64,000 bases of DNA, from the NCBI GenBank assembly GCA_019915015.1, contig JAHBBC010000011.1, forward strand, positions 310,001 through 374,000. Direction: 5' to 3'. The DNA is from Auriscalpium vulgare. Lineage: Eukaryota > Basidiomycota > Agaricomycetes > Russulales > Auriscalpiaceae. Shown here in pieces: positions 8,969 through 20,969 of the stretch. A model generated the notes under the pieces. It saw nothing but the letters and a program-made list of their open reading frames with translations, did no database searches and was not told the DNA's origin. The position numbers and the translations under genes were made by a program. Positions within the stretch are counted from its first letter, which is position 1. Every line of letters starts with the position of its first letter.

Positions 8969-11045
8969 ATACACCTGCAATCTACATGGTTATAGCTTTT
9001 TGATAAGCAGAAATCCAGACCAGTCTTCGGGAAGGCATGTCTTGGAAGTGTATATAAGGCAAGGTCTGCATATATGCATTGAAGATATTTAATTGTTCAG
9101 CAGTAAAGGGACACCTAGCATCTAGAACCTCCACATGGGACAGTTGGCCAGGTTGATTAGACACAAATGGATTGTTAGGATCACCATCTGCTTGGACATT
9201 GTTCTGATCATTGTGGTGATTTATCACTTGTCTATTCTCAATGTCATTCCAATCAATGCCAAATTCTGCCATTTCATCATCTGTTCCTTCTGGTTCTGGG
9301 TTCATAAATAAAGCTCTTTGTCCTTGTGTCACAGTTCCTTGAGCATACATATCACGAGGGGCCTGGTGAGTCTGACCCCTGCGGGATAGAATATGAGCAT
9401 TCCAAGTATTAGCCCAAGTCTCTGCATCTTCATTGATAGCAGGCAAAAAGAGGTGATGGATAAGCCATATGTGTGGGTCTAGCTCCAGATTCAAGTTATC
9501 ATGGGCTTCTAAGCCTCTGAAAAATTCTTTCCACTTTTTTCCAAAGCCAGCAGTAACATCAACCCACAAGCGCTCTATGCGGATATTGTGGACACTCCTG
9601 AGGTGATCTCTTAGTATCAGGCTAGAGTGATTTATTGACTACTCACCTTCCCCAAATATAAGATCCTCTGTTTACCCCTCTAACTTGTTCCATCCTGCCA
9701 GCCACTAGGAGATTTTCTGTTCCGTGGTCTCCTCTAACTCTGCTAGGGTACCCATAGATGTTGGTAATATCTTCAAACAGCTCCAGGACTGTAGCAGCCC
9801 TGTTATTATTGCTAGCACGAATGCCCAGCACAAAGCGAGAGTAGCCATCTATAAAGCCATGCATGACTATTTTCCAGCGGATGAGACCTGAATAATCTTA
9901 TTAGTTAGAAAACTTGATTTGGCTTGAATCCACTCACCATGCTGACCATCATGATGCCAGAGAGAATTTGGGCCTGGCACAGAATAGACTCTGCGCTGAA
10001 TTCTCCTAGGACCAAATGAGGCAGCAGGAGGTCCAATAACTCTGTGGTAAGAGGCTTCTATCCTGCTTCGAGGGACCCTCTCTCCTAGCTGAAGGAGGTA
10101 TCCATCTATCATCCTTCTGCCAAAAGAAGGGAATTGCTGATAGATGCTAAGCATAATTTGATCCAATTCTGGATCTGTGAGCTGAGACAGATCACTAGAG
10201 CTTCCTGCAGAATATACTCTGCTGGTAGTTCCATCAGGCTGCTGCTCATCCACATAGACAGGAGGCCCAGGGTTAGAAAGGCCATATGCCAGAAGCCTGC
10301 GGCGGATGGTTCGGGGGTCACAGTCATAGAGTATAGCCAGTCTAGTATGGGTGACCCTGCCCTGGGATAAGACTCGAAGATCCTCTGGGTTGATCTGGAT
10401 TGCAGGTCTGCCAACCTGGCCTGTAGATGAAGTGCCCCCAAGAGCTCTGGGCTGAATGTCTGGTTCATCTAAGGACTGAGTCATGGCAGCCTCTAAGTGC
10501 TGGATCATAGAATTCACACTGTTGCTGATGGTTTGCCAGTCATTAACTGGAATTGCAGCCCTGTGCTAAACAATCCATTTATTAGACAGATGTGAATGTA
10601 TAGTAAATGGTGCTATAAGACTCACCTGATTGGCATCTCCTAGAAACTGCAGGCACCTCCTTTTCTGCTCATTCAACCTGGCACCATCTCCAAGCTGTGT
10701 CCTCAGGGAGTTGTGGACATCTTCTCCCAATGCTGTAAAAGCAGCCAATATATTCTGAACTGGCAAGCTGAGTTGGTTCTGGCCAATCCATTAGCAGATC
10801 TCCTACAGCATAACAGTATTCTCACCATGGATGCTGATTCTGTGTCTATGGGGTGAGAGGATGGAAGAGGATGGCCAGATGAGACTTACAGCAACCTTTC
10901 CCTTGGCCCTCTGCCAGGATCACATGACCACTTTTTAATTTGTTTATGCTGGATATCACATATAGTGGCTCAGGTCATTTGCAAAGCAGAAACAACAAGT
11001 TCATTGCTTCAAGGAACTACCAAGATACAGGGACAGTCAACTGCG
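6999..11045. mobile_element. CpG-depleted segment: transposase plus most of the dioxygenase gene, termini unresolved
   Basis: From about 7002 to about 11,040 the sequence is strongly CpG-depleted and TpG/CpA-rich; both flanks are CpG-rich. There is no CpG at all from 7613 to 9027. The segment contains an intact integrase-type transposase (-) and exons 3-10 of the dioxygenase gene (+), arranged tail to tail. I could not find terminal inverted repeats or a target-site duplication by eye, so the limits are compositional only. The true element could also include the dioxygenase 5' exons from 6631. Confidence 0.5.
8982..10828 (-). CDS. Integrase-type (rve fold, DDE) transposase
   Basis: Catalyses DNA strand transfer of a mobile element. 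Exons 10828-10826 (start Met), 10778-10626, 10565-9938, 9887-9647 and 9597-8982 sum to exactly 547 codons including the stop, with all phases agreeing. The N-terminal third contains a helix-turn-helix (HTRLAILYDCDPRTIRRRLL). The catalytic core has Asp in LWHHDGQHG (9950-9948), Asp in RGDHGTEN (9729-9727) and Glu in HNIRIERLW (9575-9573); the last two are 34 residues apart, the D,D34-35,E spacing of retroviral-type integrases. No reverse transcriptase, gag or chromodomain is near, so this is not an LTR retroelement. It resembles integrase-core DNA transposons such as IS3EU or Ginger-like groups; I cannot decide which. The start is the least certain point. The frame is intact, so it may be recently active. 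Confidence 0.72.
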
Positions 11046-13586
11046 AGCTCATGGCAGCCATCAGGGGTATCACTTGGTAGCCTGCCAGTACACGGCCATG
11101 CTGTCCATGCCCGCTTACACACGCACCGGTTCATAGCGACGCCCGCGGGTCTCGTCTTCGACGAGCACGGCGTCCGGCGTCGCGCGAGAGCTCCTCAGCT
11201 CCGGAAGCAGTCCGCTAAGCATGGAACTCTACGATACCGTAGGGACAGGATTACTTGCTACCTTTGCCAGGTCCGCCCTCGCCCACATCCGCAGCCTCTC
11301 GGCATCAAGCCCAACCTTCCTCACTCTCGTCGGCTCTGGCGCAGGCTGGACATTCACTGTCGTCGTCCGAGATGCTGGTCATGGACGAGAGACACCTACC
11401 GCTCCCCGAGCAGTCGCCGACCCAGGGCGTGCTCATCAAACGGATGGGCAGCGTGCTGTATTGCGTGCTTCGTCACCATGCTAGGCGCACAGTGGTGTGG
11501 GCATCCACCGCCGTGCTAGGAGCGACTCCGTCAGGCGCTGCATAAAGTCGAGATGAGCCTCTTCGAGCGCGCAAGGGTGACGTCCAGCACTTACTTGCTG
11601 CTTTTCCGCGTCGTTCGCCAGGCGCGTCGGTGCACCGTCCGTCCTTAGCATCTGCTGTGGTGCGCACCGTCGTGTGCTGTCCAGCGTGTTCGCATAACAG
11701 ATGCACTGCCTGCGGTGAGTCAGCGTCTAGAACAATCCCGCAGATGTTCTACGCACCGGTGCTGCAGCGCCATGTCTGACAGGCCCCGTCACGGACTGGC
11801 CGGACATCGCGCACCGCCGTCATCGGCACACAGCCGTCCCATTCCACCCGAGCAGCGCGCACCTATCAAGGGAGCACTTACCAGGAGCCGCGGTGCGCGT
11901 CGCCGCCCTCGCTCGTCACATCAGAGACCTAGGAACGTGTACCCGCCCCTGGGCGCGAGTGTCTCTGTACCCAAGCGATGCGACCGAGTCTTCAAAGCGG
12001 GTATGCCATGGCGGTCGCTAGGACGTGCAACCGGAGATCAGTCCCGGTGTCCGTGAATCCACGCCTGTAAGGTATTCCTCAGTTTTACCACCAGAAACCC
12101 GGTGGCATATAACGCACCTGCTCTGCCTACACAGACCCGCCCACTCTCCCTCGCCGTAGCTGCGTCGGCGACGTGCGCTTGCGTATCGTGAACGTCGTGC
12201 TGGACACGCTGTTGATGAGCGTCGTCGTGTCCATCTTGACCGGGCGATCCCCTTACAGTCTTGCTTTTGGCGCGGCGTGCAAGTGAGTGGGGATGTTCTG
12301 CTGCCGAGGGAAGCGAAGTGCAAGTGCGCGCTCGGAGTTGGCGGATGTGACGGCGGGTGGTCGGGGCAGCGCGCGCTAGTGATGGGGGAAATGCATGAGA
12401 TGCGGCGGCAGATACTGTAGCGTAGTGCATACATACCTGCAGCCAGCTCTCGAACACCTCACCAGCATCCGCTGACCGGAGCTGCTTTCGCCTCCCGACT
12501 GATATCTAGAGCGCCTTGAGCATGCTTGAGCCTGTCTAAGCTACAGCCTGACGGGGCACGGGCTGTAAGCGCACCTCATCCACGCAGGTCCTTCCAGGGC
12601 GGCACAAGGGGGATCGAGGCCGGGACGTGCCAGTGGGCCGGTGGGCGTGGACCGCGTGGTGTCCCGAAGCGGACGAGGAAGCTCGCAGTCCGATGTCCAA
12701 TCTCCGACCTGCCAAATGCGGGAGGTTTTGATCTTTGACTTTGCGCTTCGGCATCTGACATCTGACTACGGTTTTGGCGCCTCGGCTTCAACATCCCCGT
12801 CTATCAGCAAAGCCCAAGGTCAAAAGCCCAAACACTTCCTGTCTAGGAGCAGAAGTGCATGGTCTAACGGCTAAGTCTCATCCCGACGGTACATATCCAT
12901 TTTGTCCGCGCGTGCTCGGGATAGTGAACGTAGCTCAAGGCGTGACTCGACCCAAACCGTAGTCAGGTGACAGTACTTGCTTCAACTGAGTTCAAGGTTT
13001 CTTCAATACACGTTTCACGTTTCAAGGTGGCAACTTTCCAACCAAGTACGTACACTGATTCGCACTTAATCGCGGTAGAGTTTTACATCAAGGCCCGTTT
13101 TTGTTTCTGATTGCAAATTTACTCTATGCACATACTTTGAAGAGTACAATCGCGGATGTAAGACGTCTCGTAAAGCCACATCCGAAAGAAACTAGGATGC
13201 AGCTGAAATAACGCCTACATTTGTTCTTCCCTCTCATTAGCAGCTCGCCACTTGGTAAGATAGCCGAGTGATGAGCGAATAAAGAGGGGTGAGCATTTGT
13301 GGCAGAATAGAAATAAGCCCGACACAAGAATTTACAAAACGATGGAGAGAGCGCGAGAACGATACCACAATATTTTGGTTAGTGAGGAGAGTCGAGACCT
13401 TGGAGGAGAGTCGAGACGGCAGAAGAAATTTATCTCTCTCGTGCACACTTTAGGGCCGGCCGGGTTTTGCCACGGCCGCGCCGCCGGGCCCGGTCAGGTC
13501 CAGTATTTTTGTGATTTCACACAAGCACCATCTTGCAAGGGTATCAAGGACGTGTCTAAACCATATTTCCCCAGCACCGCGCCTCC
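11046..13586. other. Gene-free accessory stretch
   Basis: CpG-rich DNA with many short, mutually overlapping open frames and no exon series or motif that I can support. Its last few hundred bases (about 13,130-13,586) probably hold the 3' untranslated region of CHO2. Confidence 0.5.
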
Positions 13587-16500
13587 TCAAGTCTCCAGAA
13601 TCTGCTTAGACGCAAGAATCCTGTGCGCCAGGGCCGACAGATTTGCGTCCGCCATGATAACCTCCGCCGTGTACTCCACATCAAAGATTTGCATGATTGC
13701 ACGCGCGATGCGCGCCGCTTGCTTCTCAGACCAAAATCTGAAGTCATCTGGGTCCTGGCTGTCGTCGGAAGCCGCGTCGGAATCCGCGCGGCATGACAGC
13801 GGGATCAGAGAAGGGTCGGAGTCGAGGCAGAGGGGTACGACGTGTTTGAGGGACTTGCGGGCAGCGTCGAAGTCAATCACCTCAGGCTTGTTGACTGGCG
13901 GGGGTGTCAGGTCAATTATAGACCACGCAGGCAATGTAGCAACCCACCGTAGATCTCAATCGGGCCGTCGAAGCTGAGCACGTTGTATTTTCCGTCGTGG
14001 TGGTACCGTATCTGCACACAATGTTAGTCTCAGTGTCGTCCCGTCCACCTGAGTTCAGCTAAGCGTACCTCGTACTTGCCTACTTGCCAGGGCAGGGTGT
14101 CGCCCTTGAACACAACCTGACCACTCGCTGGATCCTGACCTTCTTTCTCTTGTACATCCGACCCTACGTGGACATCGCCGTCCCACTCTGCGCCGTGCAC
14201 CGGAATCCACATGCCCAAAGAGGAAGTCTTCGTGACTAACTTTGAATGATTCGCTCCCACCTGCCGCCAGCCGTCAGCGCGACAACGACAGCAACTGCTA
14301 TCACACACTCTGTAAAGTCCAATCCAATCGCGGCGGGAGTGTCGGAACGGCGCCTGCCACGCAACGCGGACAGGTTCGCCAAGGTGGAAGCGCAGAAGGC
14401 CATCTGCACGGTTGGAGACAGCATGGACCTTGTATTTGTCGGTGTCGTAGGAAGATAGATCGTTAGCAACACGGCTGCACACAAGGGTGAGACACACGCA
14501 TAGCATCCCCAAGGCGTCGGACGTACGTGATAACGAGCTTTTCGCGCGATTGCTGCAGGAGAAACTTCGTATCCTGAACGACCCCGAAATCTTTGGACGA
14601 GCTAGACCGAATAGGTGAATTTCAGCTCAAGTCGGACAAAAGCCAACGCTACATTTAGCCAAAAACTCTTCAAGCGCTTCCGCAGTCTCTTCGTAGACCT
14701 TATCGAAGGTGCCTTTGACCTCCTTCGCCACGCGCCTGATTTCCGGTCCATGTCGGCCGGCTTTCGATTCAAGGAGGCGCGCGTTCTTGCTTGCCACCTT
14801 CTTGAACACCTTGACGAAACCGGCATCCTTCCTCAGGGAGTCACCATAGAGCTTGCGCATGTGAGGGCTGGCAACCATCAGCTACGGACCCTGGGAAACG
14901 AGGAAGCACAAGGAAGGAAACCCACTTCTCGACATAGCCGAGGAACCACCAGTAGGACAGGTGGCGAACGACAGCGAGGATGTAGACAAGCTTGCTCCCG
15001 CTGATGAGCGCAAGACCGACAAAAGCTGCTCCCGACACAATCTCAGGGTTGTTCAAGTATCTCCAGAAAGGATGAGCAGAAAGGATGAGCTCAATGTCTA
15101 GCTCAATATTTCGGACGTACCGGTAAATGCCAGAGTAATCGAGGTGGGATGGGAAGTCGTCGATGAAAAAATCTCCGTAGAACCAGCCTGGAATTCATAT
15201 TAGCCAAAACGCGGGCAAAAAATGAAGACGTGCCGAAAACGCCAAGGACTTCGTACGACTCCGTAGTCACCCAGACGTGGAATGCGATAAGAACCTGCTA
15301 ACAGTCAGCGTCCGCACCACATTCAGATAACACGAGAGATGACAAACAGCGCCAAGGGTGTGGCGTAGCAGCTCACTGCCCACAGTCCAGTCATTCGGGA
15401 TAGAGTAGGTCTTCCACACCAACCCAACGAAAGAAGCTGAGACGACTGTCAGAAGTTGCTGCAATGTACGAAAACCAGACACGTACTGTACGTCATGCAC
15501 ATGCTCAAGTTATAGATTGCCTTCCAATTCGCAAAGGCCTCTTGAACCGCGCCCTTTCCGCCGTCGCGCTGCGGGTAGTGGTAGTGCTTCAAAAAGTGGC
15601 GGACGAGAAATTTGCGCTCGCTCTGCGCTTGTAGGATAAATCCCAGGCCAAAGCAATGAAACAGACCCCAAAACAGCGCGTGAGTGAAGTGCAGTGCTAG
15701 TGCGCCTTGATTTGATACTTGCGGGAGGAACGCAGCCGCCGAGGGATAGAACATCGCCAGTACGAGCATGAAGTCTGACGCCCTGCTCCTCGTCAGTTAC
15801 TTTCAATGTAAATCGTCGTAAACGGACCTGAAGAGATCAAGGTTATAGACCGAGATAGTGTCCTTCCGGAAGTATCGATTGAGTAAGTCGTGGTACGACA
15901 TTGGCGAGCGGCTGCGCTTCTTCGCGAGGCTCGCCGACGACACCGGAGACGGGCGCCGCGAGCGAAGGTCAAACGAGGCAGCGTTACTGTCCACCTCCGT
16001 TTCCGTTTCGCTGTCGCTGGCTGTCTCGCCTTCGGTCGCGGACGGCGTCGACAGCGGAGGATCCGAAAACGCGCGTTGCCGCGCAATAGCGTCAGCCGAA
16101 GGTGGGCGCGTCTCAGGGCGCTGAATCGGCACGCGGACAGCGAGGGGCTTTCTTTGGCCGTAGAACCGCTCGATGTCTGGTGGCAGGTGTCAAGCAGGAG
16201 TCAGGAGCGATGTCTCTGAAAGGTCAAGAGGGGCGCTCACGGGGATTCTCAAAGAAAACAAGGAAGGCGAATTGAGCAGCGTGGGCGGCGAGACTGACGA
16301 AGAGCACAGGGTAGCTCCCCACAATCAGGGAGAGGCCGTAGATCCATGCATAGCCTGTCCAAGTGGGTCAGTCGAACGGTTCGAAGGCGGACGACACTCA
16401 CCGACAGAGTACATGGGTGCGGCGCGAGCTCGAACACGCCATCAAACACGAGAGCACCACGCTGGAAAAAGCAGTCACCCCAGTACCACCCATAGTCCTT

Positions 16501-17427
16501 CACGACGTGATGGGCCTCGGACTTTACCCACAAGTTGAAGCCAATTAACACAGATCCACCAACCCACCTGGAGCATAGGTCAAATGACTACTATGGTGCG
16601 GAACGATGGTTGGAATCACCTCAGGACGTGGACAATCGTGGACAACCCGTCAGGAACGCGGAAGCACGCGAAGGCAAATAGGCAGAACGAGAGAAAGTCG
16701 CTGTGGGAAGATATATAATTTAGAAGAGCCCAACGTTGATTCAATATGAGCTCACTTGATGAGGATGATGTCGACGGCCTGGCGGAAGAGTAGCCAGGCG
16801 TTGTATTCGACTGGGAGCTCCTATCACAATCATCAGAGATCCAGCTACGAGCACCTCGCAAGAACGCACGTCAAACGAGTAGTCCCTTCCCATCTTTCCA
16901 ATGAGCTGATCGCGTATCCAGTTCCGCACGGCAGGTCTCCGCTTCGCGTCAAGCCACCCTCGCCTCTGCACCTCTTTGACGATCCATTTATTCTTGCTCT
17001 GCAGAGTCAAGATATATCCGAGCCCGGCATCGTACCCAGCCCTCCAGAAAGCAAAGTAGAGGAAGAAGAAGATCTTCCGTGCCGTTCGGGGAAGGATGAA
17101 GAAGAGCGCGATCTGCAGGCCCAGGAGCCCGAGGTTTATAATGTCGATGTGGGACTTGGGGTACGATGGGTGTAAGAGGGCAGTGACAACATCGTGCGTC
17201 GTCGGTACGCGGAACACTGGAGGCGGTCCACACTGGTGAGTACGGTGCGGGTAATCACATAACGCGTACTGCTCGCCTTGTCCAGATGGCGTTTTCCCCC
17301 AGACGACATCCTCTTTCCCGTCACGGTGAGCTGTTTCTGTAGCTGCGTCGGTTTCTCGAGCCGTGGGTTCTTGAGACGTAGTACCGCGATGACGCAGGCC
17401 ATCCATGGATGTCTCTGACGGTTTCAT
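13587..17427 (-). CDS. CHO2: Phosphatidylethanolamine N-methyltransferase
   Basis: Methylates phosphatidylethanolamine with S-adenosylmethionine, the first step of phosphatidylcholine synthesis, in the ER membrane. It is a many-exon gene starting at [10 protein letters not shown] (17427). The first exon gives [25 protein letters not shown] followed by several membrane spans. Then come short exons: [41 protein letters not shown], and later the paired repeat [24 protein letters not shown]. The two HxxxxxxYxxxGWxxGD-like units are the duplicated methyltransferase signature of Cho2. A Ser/Arg-rich insert (about 16,100-15,900) and a long soluble C-terminal domain ([34 protein letters not shown]) complete the expected architecture. 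The overall order matches fungal CHO2 and no lesion was seen. Individual splice sites were only spot-checked. Confidence 0.9.
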
Positions 17428-18332
17428 GCTGCCGGGAAAGTGGGCGGCGGAAAGCAGGGGGTAATTGACTTTATATTTCCGTGCCACGTGTTGCCCCCCG
17501 AGCGCTTTACGTTTCAAAAAACGTTTCCGTCGCAAATGGTGGCCGCATTTCAGCAGCGAATGGCAAAGATGGCGCAGGCGGCTATTTATCAGAGGAGCGA
17601 CAGGAGGATGGTAGTTGTAAGTATGACAAGCAGCTACTTCAACCACAATGCAGTCGTGTGACTGCGAGCGCCAATATTCAAAGATCTAATCATCCTAACA
17701 TCAAGCCACTGGTCCAGCGGCGCAATGCCAGGAGCTTCTAAATCTAAAAGTAAACACCAAGGTGATGCAGGGCCAGGTATACCGTCTAGTATGCCATGAT
17801 CAGGCCCAGGCCTAGTACAGATCCGTTTGGCTGTGTCCGCTAAGTTGATCTGTACGTACTCACTCGCTGTCCCCTTCAGCCAGTCATACTTCCTTTAGCT
17901 AACTGAAGAGCACTGCTGGAGCACACTGGGATCCATGACATCGTGGGCGCCGTATTCGATGCGAATTAACATCTTGATGTCCGACGGAATGCCATCCAAG
18001 TTCTGCCACCAAGACAGTTGATGAAAGGAGAAGAGAAAACTGGTCGTACGATGGTTGGATGGCGTTGGCGTCTACTGCTCAGAGACGACGTCGCGGCCAA
18101 TGTGAGACCCGTCAGGAGGTACGAGTTCCAAGGGAGGAGGAAACGGAATACTTGGAGACAAGGACCGCTCTCCAGTGATAAGTCTATGATCGGAAAAACA
18201 ACTCCAGACAGGTATGAGTGGTACTTTACATCCCATAAGTAATGTTTTGACAATTGTGCGGCAATGAAAATGCGTGCAATCCGTAGTAAAGCGACCAAAG
18301 CGACCAAAGAGATTTCATATCACAACAGTCTC
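17428..18332. promoter_or_regulatory. CHO2 upstream region with a CACGTG E-box
   Basis: A perfect CACGTG lies at 17485-17490, about 58 bases before the CHO2 start. Phospholipid genes of yeasts are controlled by bHLH factors (Ino2/Ino4) at CANNTG-type sites, so this is a candidate site; that control is not known for this organism. Nothing else is recognised between CHO2 and the stop of the next minus-strand gene. Confidence 0.35.
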
Positions 18333-19802
18333 TCATGCAAGAGCATCCCATACGCCGAGGCCTGCAAACACACTTCCGAGCCCCACCAAAAGGCCTACGT
18401 ATGCGACGACGTGCACACCAATCCTGGACAGGAACAGCGGAGTGTGGAGGAGAGAAAGGAGGAGTTGAAGTGCGTAGACGAGCGCAAACGTGATATAGAA
18501 AGGCCCGTTTGTTTTCGAAGGGGGTATGCTGGAGAGCGACAACGGCACGCTGAGATATGATCCGGAGAGAAGTAGCGTGAATCCAAGGGAGAGAAGGATC
18601 GACGCGAAGCGCAGAAGACACGACACAAACACAGGGATACGCTGCCCAGAGTCATGCATGAATAAGTTCACGACTCCGGGCAGAAGGGGAAGAAACTCAC
18701 GATAGCGGGGAACCCGTACAGATCCTCGAGCTCCTCGCGCGCCTTGAGCGCGATTAGTTGATCGAGGTCCTGGTCCACCTCGAGCCGGACGTCCGCGTCG
18801 CTGGGTCTGCGCTCGACGCCCTGACGTCCCCAGTCCTCGCCGCGGCTCAGGCTCTCGCGCAGTTGCTCGTCCGAGACGGTATACGACGGGCCGCCTCGGC
18901 GCGGGCTGGCGCTCGCGCTGTGCGGCTTACGGCGCATGTGCAGGAGCGCGCGCACCTCACCCTCGGGGACGAGCACGTCGCGGTACAGCGCGAGTTGCTC
19001 GTATCCCTGTGCGATGCCGACGGACACCTCGGCCGCGGACCACCCGAGCGCGAGCCACCACACGCGGCGAAAAACCGCGTCGTGAAACGTCGCGGACGGG
19101 TGTGTGAGCGCAATGCGGAGCGAGAGCAGCGGGAATGCCGCAATGCGTAGCGCTGTACGCAGGAGTACATGCGTGGCGGTAGAGAGAATGGTAGCGGGCG
19201 CGGATGGGACGAGAGCGGCGGAGAGGGAGAATATGGGCTCGCTGAGGAGGTGGGAAAGCGCCCAGAGGGACGCGGCGAGGAGAAGCTCGGAAAACGGAGG
19301 GGGTGATGGGGCGGTGTGCCATACGAGCGTCGGGAGGAGGACAAGGAAGAGCCAAAGGAGCAGCGATGTCGCGGGCACGATGGTATGAAGGAGTACCAGG
19401 CGTCTGTAGGTTCCTGGACAACGCACTCAGAATGGCATCGCGCCATTCGTGGCTGCGGCTCTCACCTGTGTACAAGCCGTGTTCCTCGAGATACTCCTCG
19501 TCCAACTCGGCGGCAAGATCGACTGGCCCATCCTCTGGAACATTGGCCAGAACCTTGCTCTGCCTGTACGTCTCCGGGCTGCTGGAGAGCCCAAAATTCT
19601 CCGTCGCGCCGTACGATTTTCTTGTATATGATCCTTGGGGAGAAATAGATGCAGTGTCGACACCGAGGAGCGGTCGCCGGCGACTCATTTCGGCTTCGGA
19701 AGAGTCAGAGCTGGAGGCGGACGACTTGCCCTTGGCCTGCGCGGTCTCCTGGGCCGTGTTTTTCCATGCGGTTGTCGTGTTGAGAAGGTTACCAAGCCCC
19801 AT
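18333..19802 (-). CDS. Multi-pass membrane protein, unknown function
   Basis: Three exons. The first (from 19802) is a soluble Ser-rich head, MGLGNLLNTTTAWKN..., ending EEYLEEHGLYT. The second begins at about 19430 with YRRLVLLHTIVPATSLLLW, and the third begins after an acceptor at about 18610 with RIPVFVSCLL and ends GLGVWDALA. I count seven hydrophobic segments: four in exon 2, then an Arg/Ser/Asp-rich loop (MRRKPHSASASPRRGG, later DQDLDQLIALKAREELEDLYG), then three in exon 3. Many aromatic and Leu residues sit within the spans. No family is recognised, but open frames, clean splice sites and codon use support a real gene. It is divergent from NEO1, sharing a 1.2 kb upstream region. Confidence 0.7.
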
Positions 19803-20969
19803 TGCGCAAGATGGGAAGAGGGTGGTGTCAAGTGAGCATTATACGAGGCAGGGACGATTCTGGGTCGCGAAGAGGCGCTGCCGCGGTAACGCGTGAAAAT
19901 TGCGGAATGAAACAGGTGATCGGATTGGGGCCAATGTTTGCAGACGTTCTCGTCCGCCGTGTTCCATTTCATATCCTCTGTACGTGTACATAGATACACA
20001 AGGTCCCGACGAATGACCGCAGGGAGAGCAGCACATGATGATGGCCCAAAGCGCCCTCATCACCCGACATGCATGCAAGAATACGGACTTGCCATGGCAG
20101 CACAACGTCCAAAGCAACGCGCAAGAACGAAGCACCCGACTCCACGAAATCAATGCGTCCGCGACTGCCGCTCCTGCTTCGCCTCGATCCGAACAACGTA
20201 CCGCATCCCCAGCACCATCCCCAGCACTTCCCAACCTTGAAGCCGGAACAGCCGCCGACGGCGCCGCGCGAATTCCTGTCAAGCACGGGCACGAGTGAGC
20301 ATCACGCTCTCCTCAAAAAACACATAAGAGGAGTCAGACAAGGCTGAAATCAATATGGAATCCACACGGTGGTTCGGATCGTATGGTTGTATGGTATGAA
20401 GATTGGATCATCACTCGCATCGGTGACCAGCACGGCAGTGAGACTGACCTGTACTTATAGGAAACTGTTCAGGTTCAACTTTGGCTTCAAGTAAATCGGA
20501 CGTGTGCGCAACCTGTGCGCAACAGTCAAAAAAGCGACGAGCGGAGGTTGGGCATCTTCAAACTCAGACGGCTCAAGCCGGCAGCGGCGTCGCGGGCCGC
20601 CCAGTGCCAAAGTTGAATGGATAGTAAGTACGAGTGGGAGTAAGTTTCGAGACGTGCAAGCAGATTTCCCACAGGACTGAGGCGCTGTCGGTGGTTGAGG
20701 TCGTTATACCGTACAGCTAGCACCTAATGATGCAAGTAGTGCTTGGTGGACGAGCGATAGACGCTCGGCGCTTGAACGCAACTGAGGTGGCTGCTAACGT
20801 TCACCGGCACCTTCTATACCTTCACCACTGCCCTGTCCTCTCTTGCACCGCAGGCGACCACTCCACCGCACGGCGGAGCATATATAAACCGAAATAAACG
20901 ACACAGCTCACATCGCGCCTTTCTGGGCGTTGAACGCGCAGGTCCACCCCATCTGCTGCGGACCTGTAC
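19803..20969. promoter_or_regulatory. Shared upstream region of the membrane-protein gene and NEO1; TATA box for NEO1
   Basis: No gene is supported here. A TATATAAA box at 20881-20888 lies 89 bases before the NEO1 start codon, a typical placement. Confidence 0.5.

Noticed and set aside
6631..11040. LTR retrotransposon as source of the integrase
   Set aside because: No reverse transcriptase, RNase H, gag or long terminal repeats; the transposase starts with its own HTH domain and is split by introns.
10965..11519. 184-codon plus-strand open frame at the right edge of the CpG-poor segment
   Set aside because: It spans the composition boundary, has no domain, and three overlapping frames are equally open.
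12855..12935. Possible tRNA: an A-box-like TGGTCTAACGG
   Set aside because: No B-box (GGTTCGANTCC) at the right distance and no acceptor-stem pairing.
17966..18307. Minus-strand 113-codon frame downstream of the seven-span protein
   Set aside because: Hydrophobic by composition only; it lies past that gene's stop and has no acceptor linking it.
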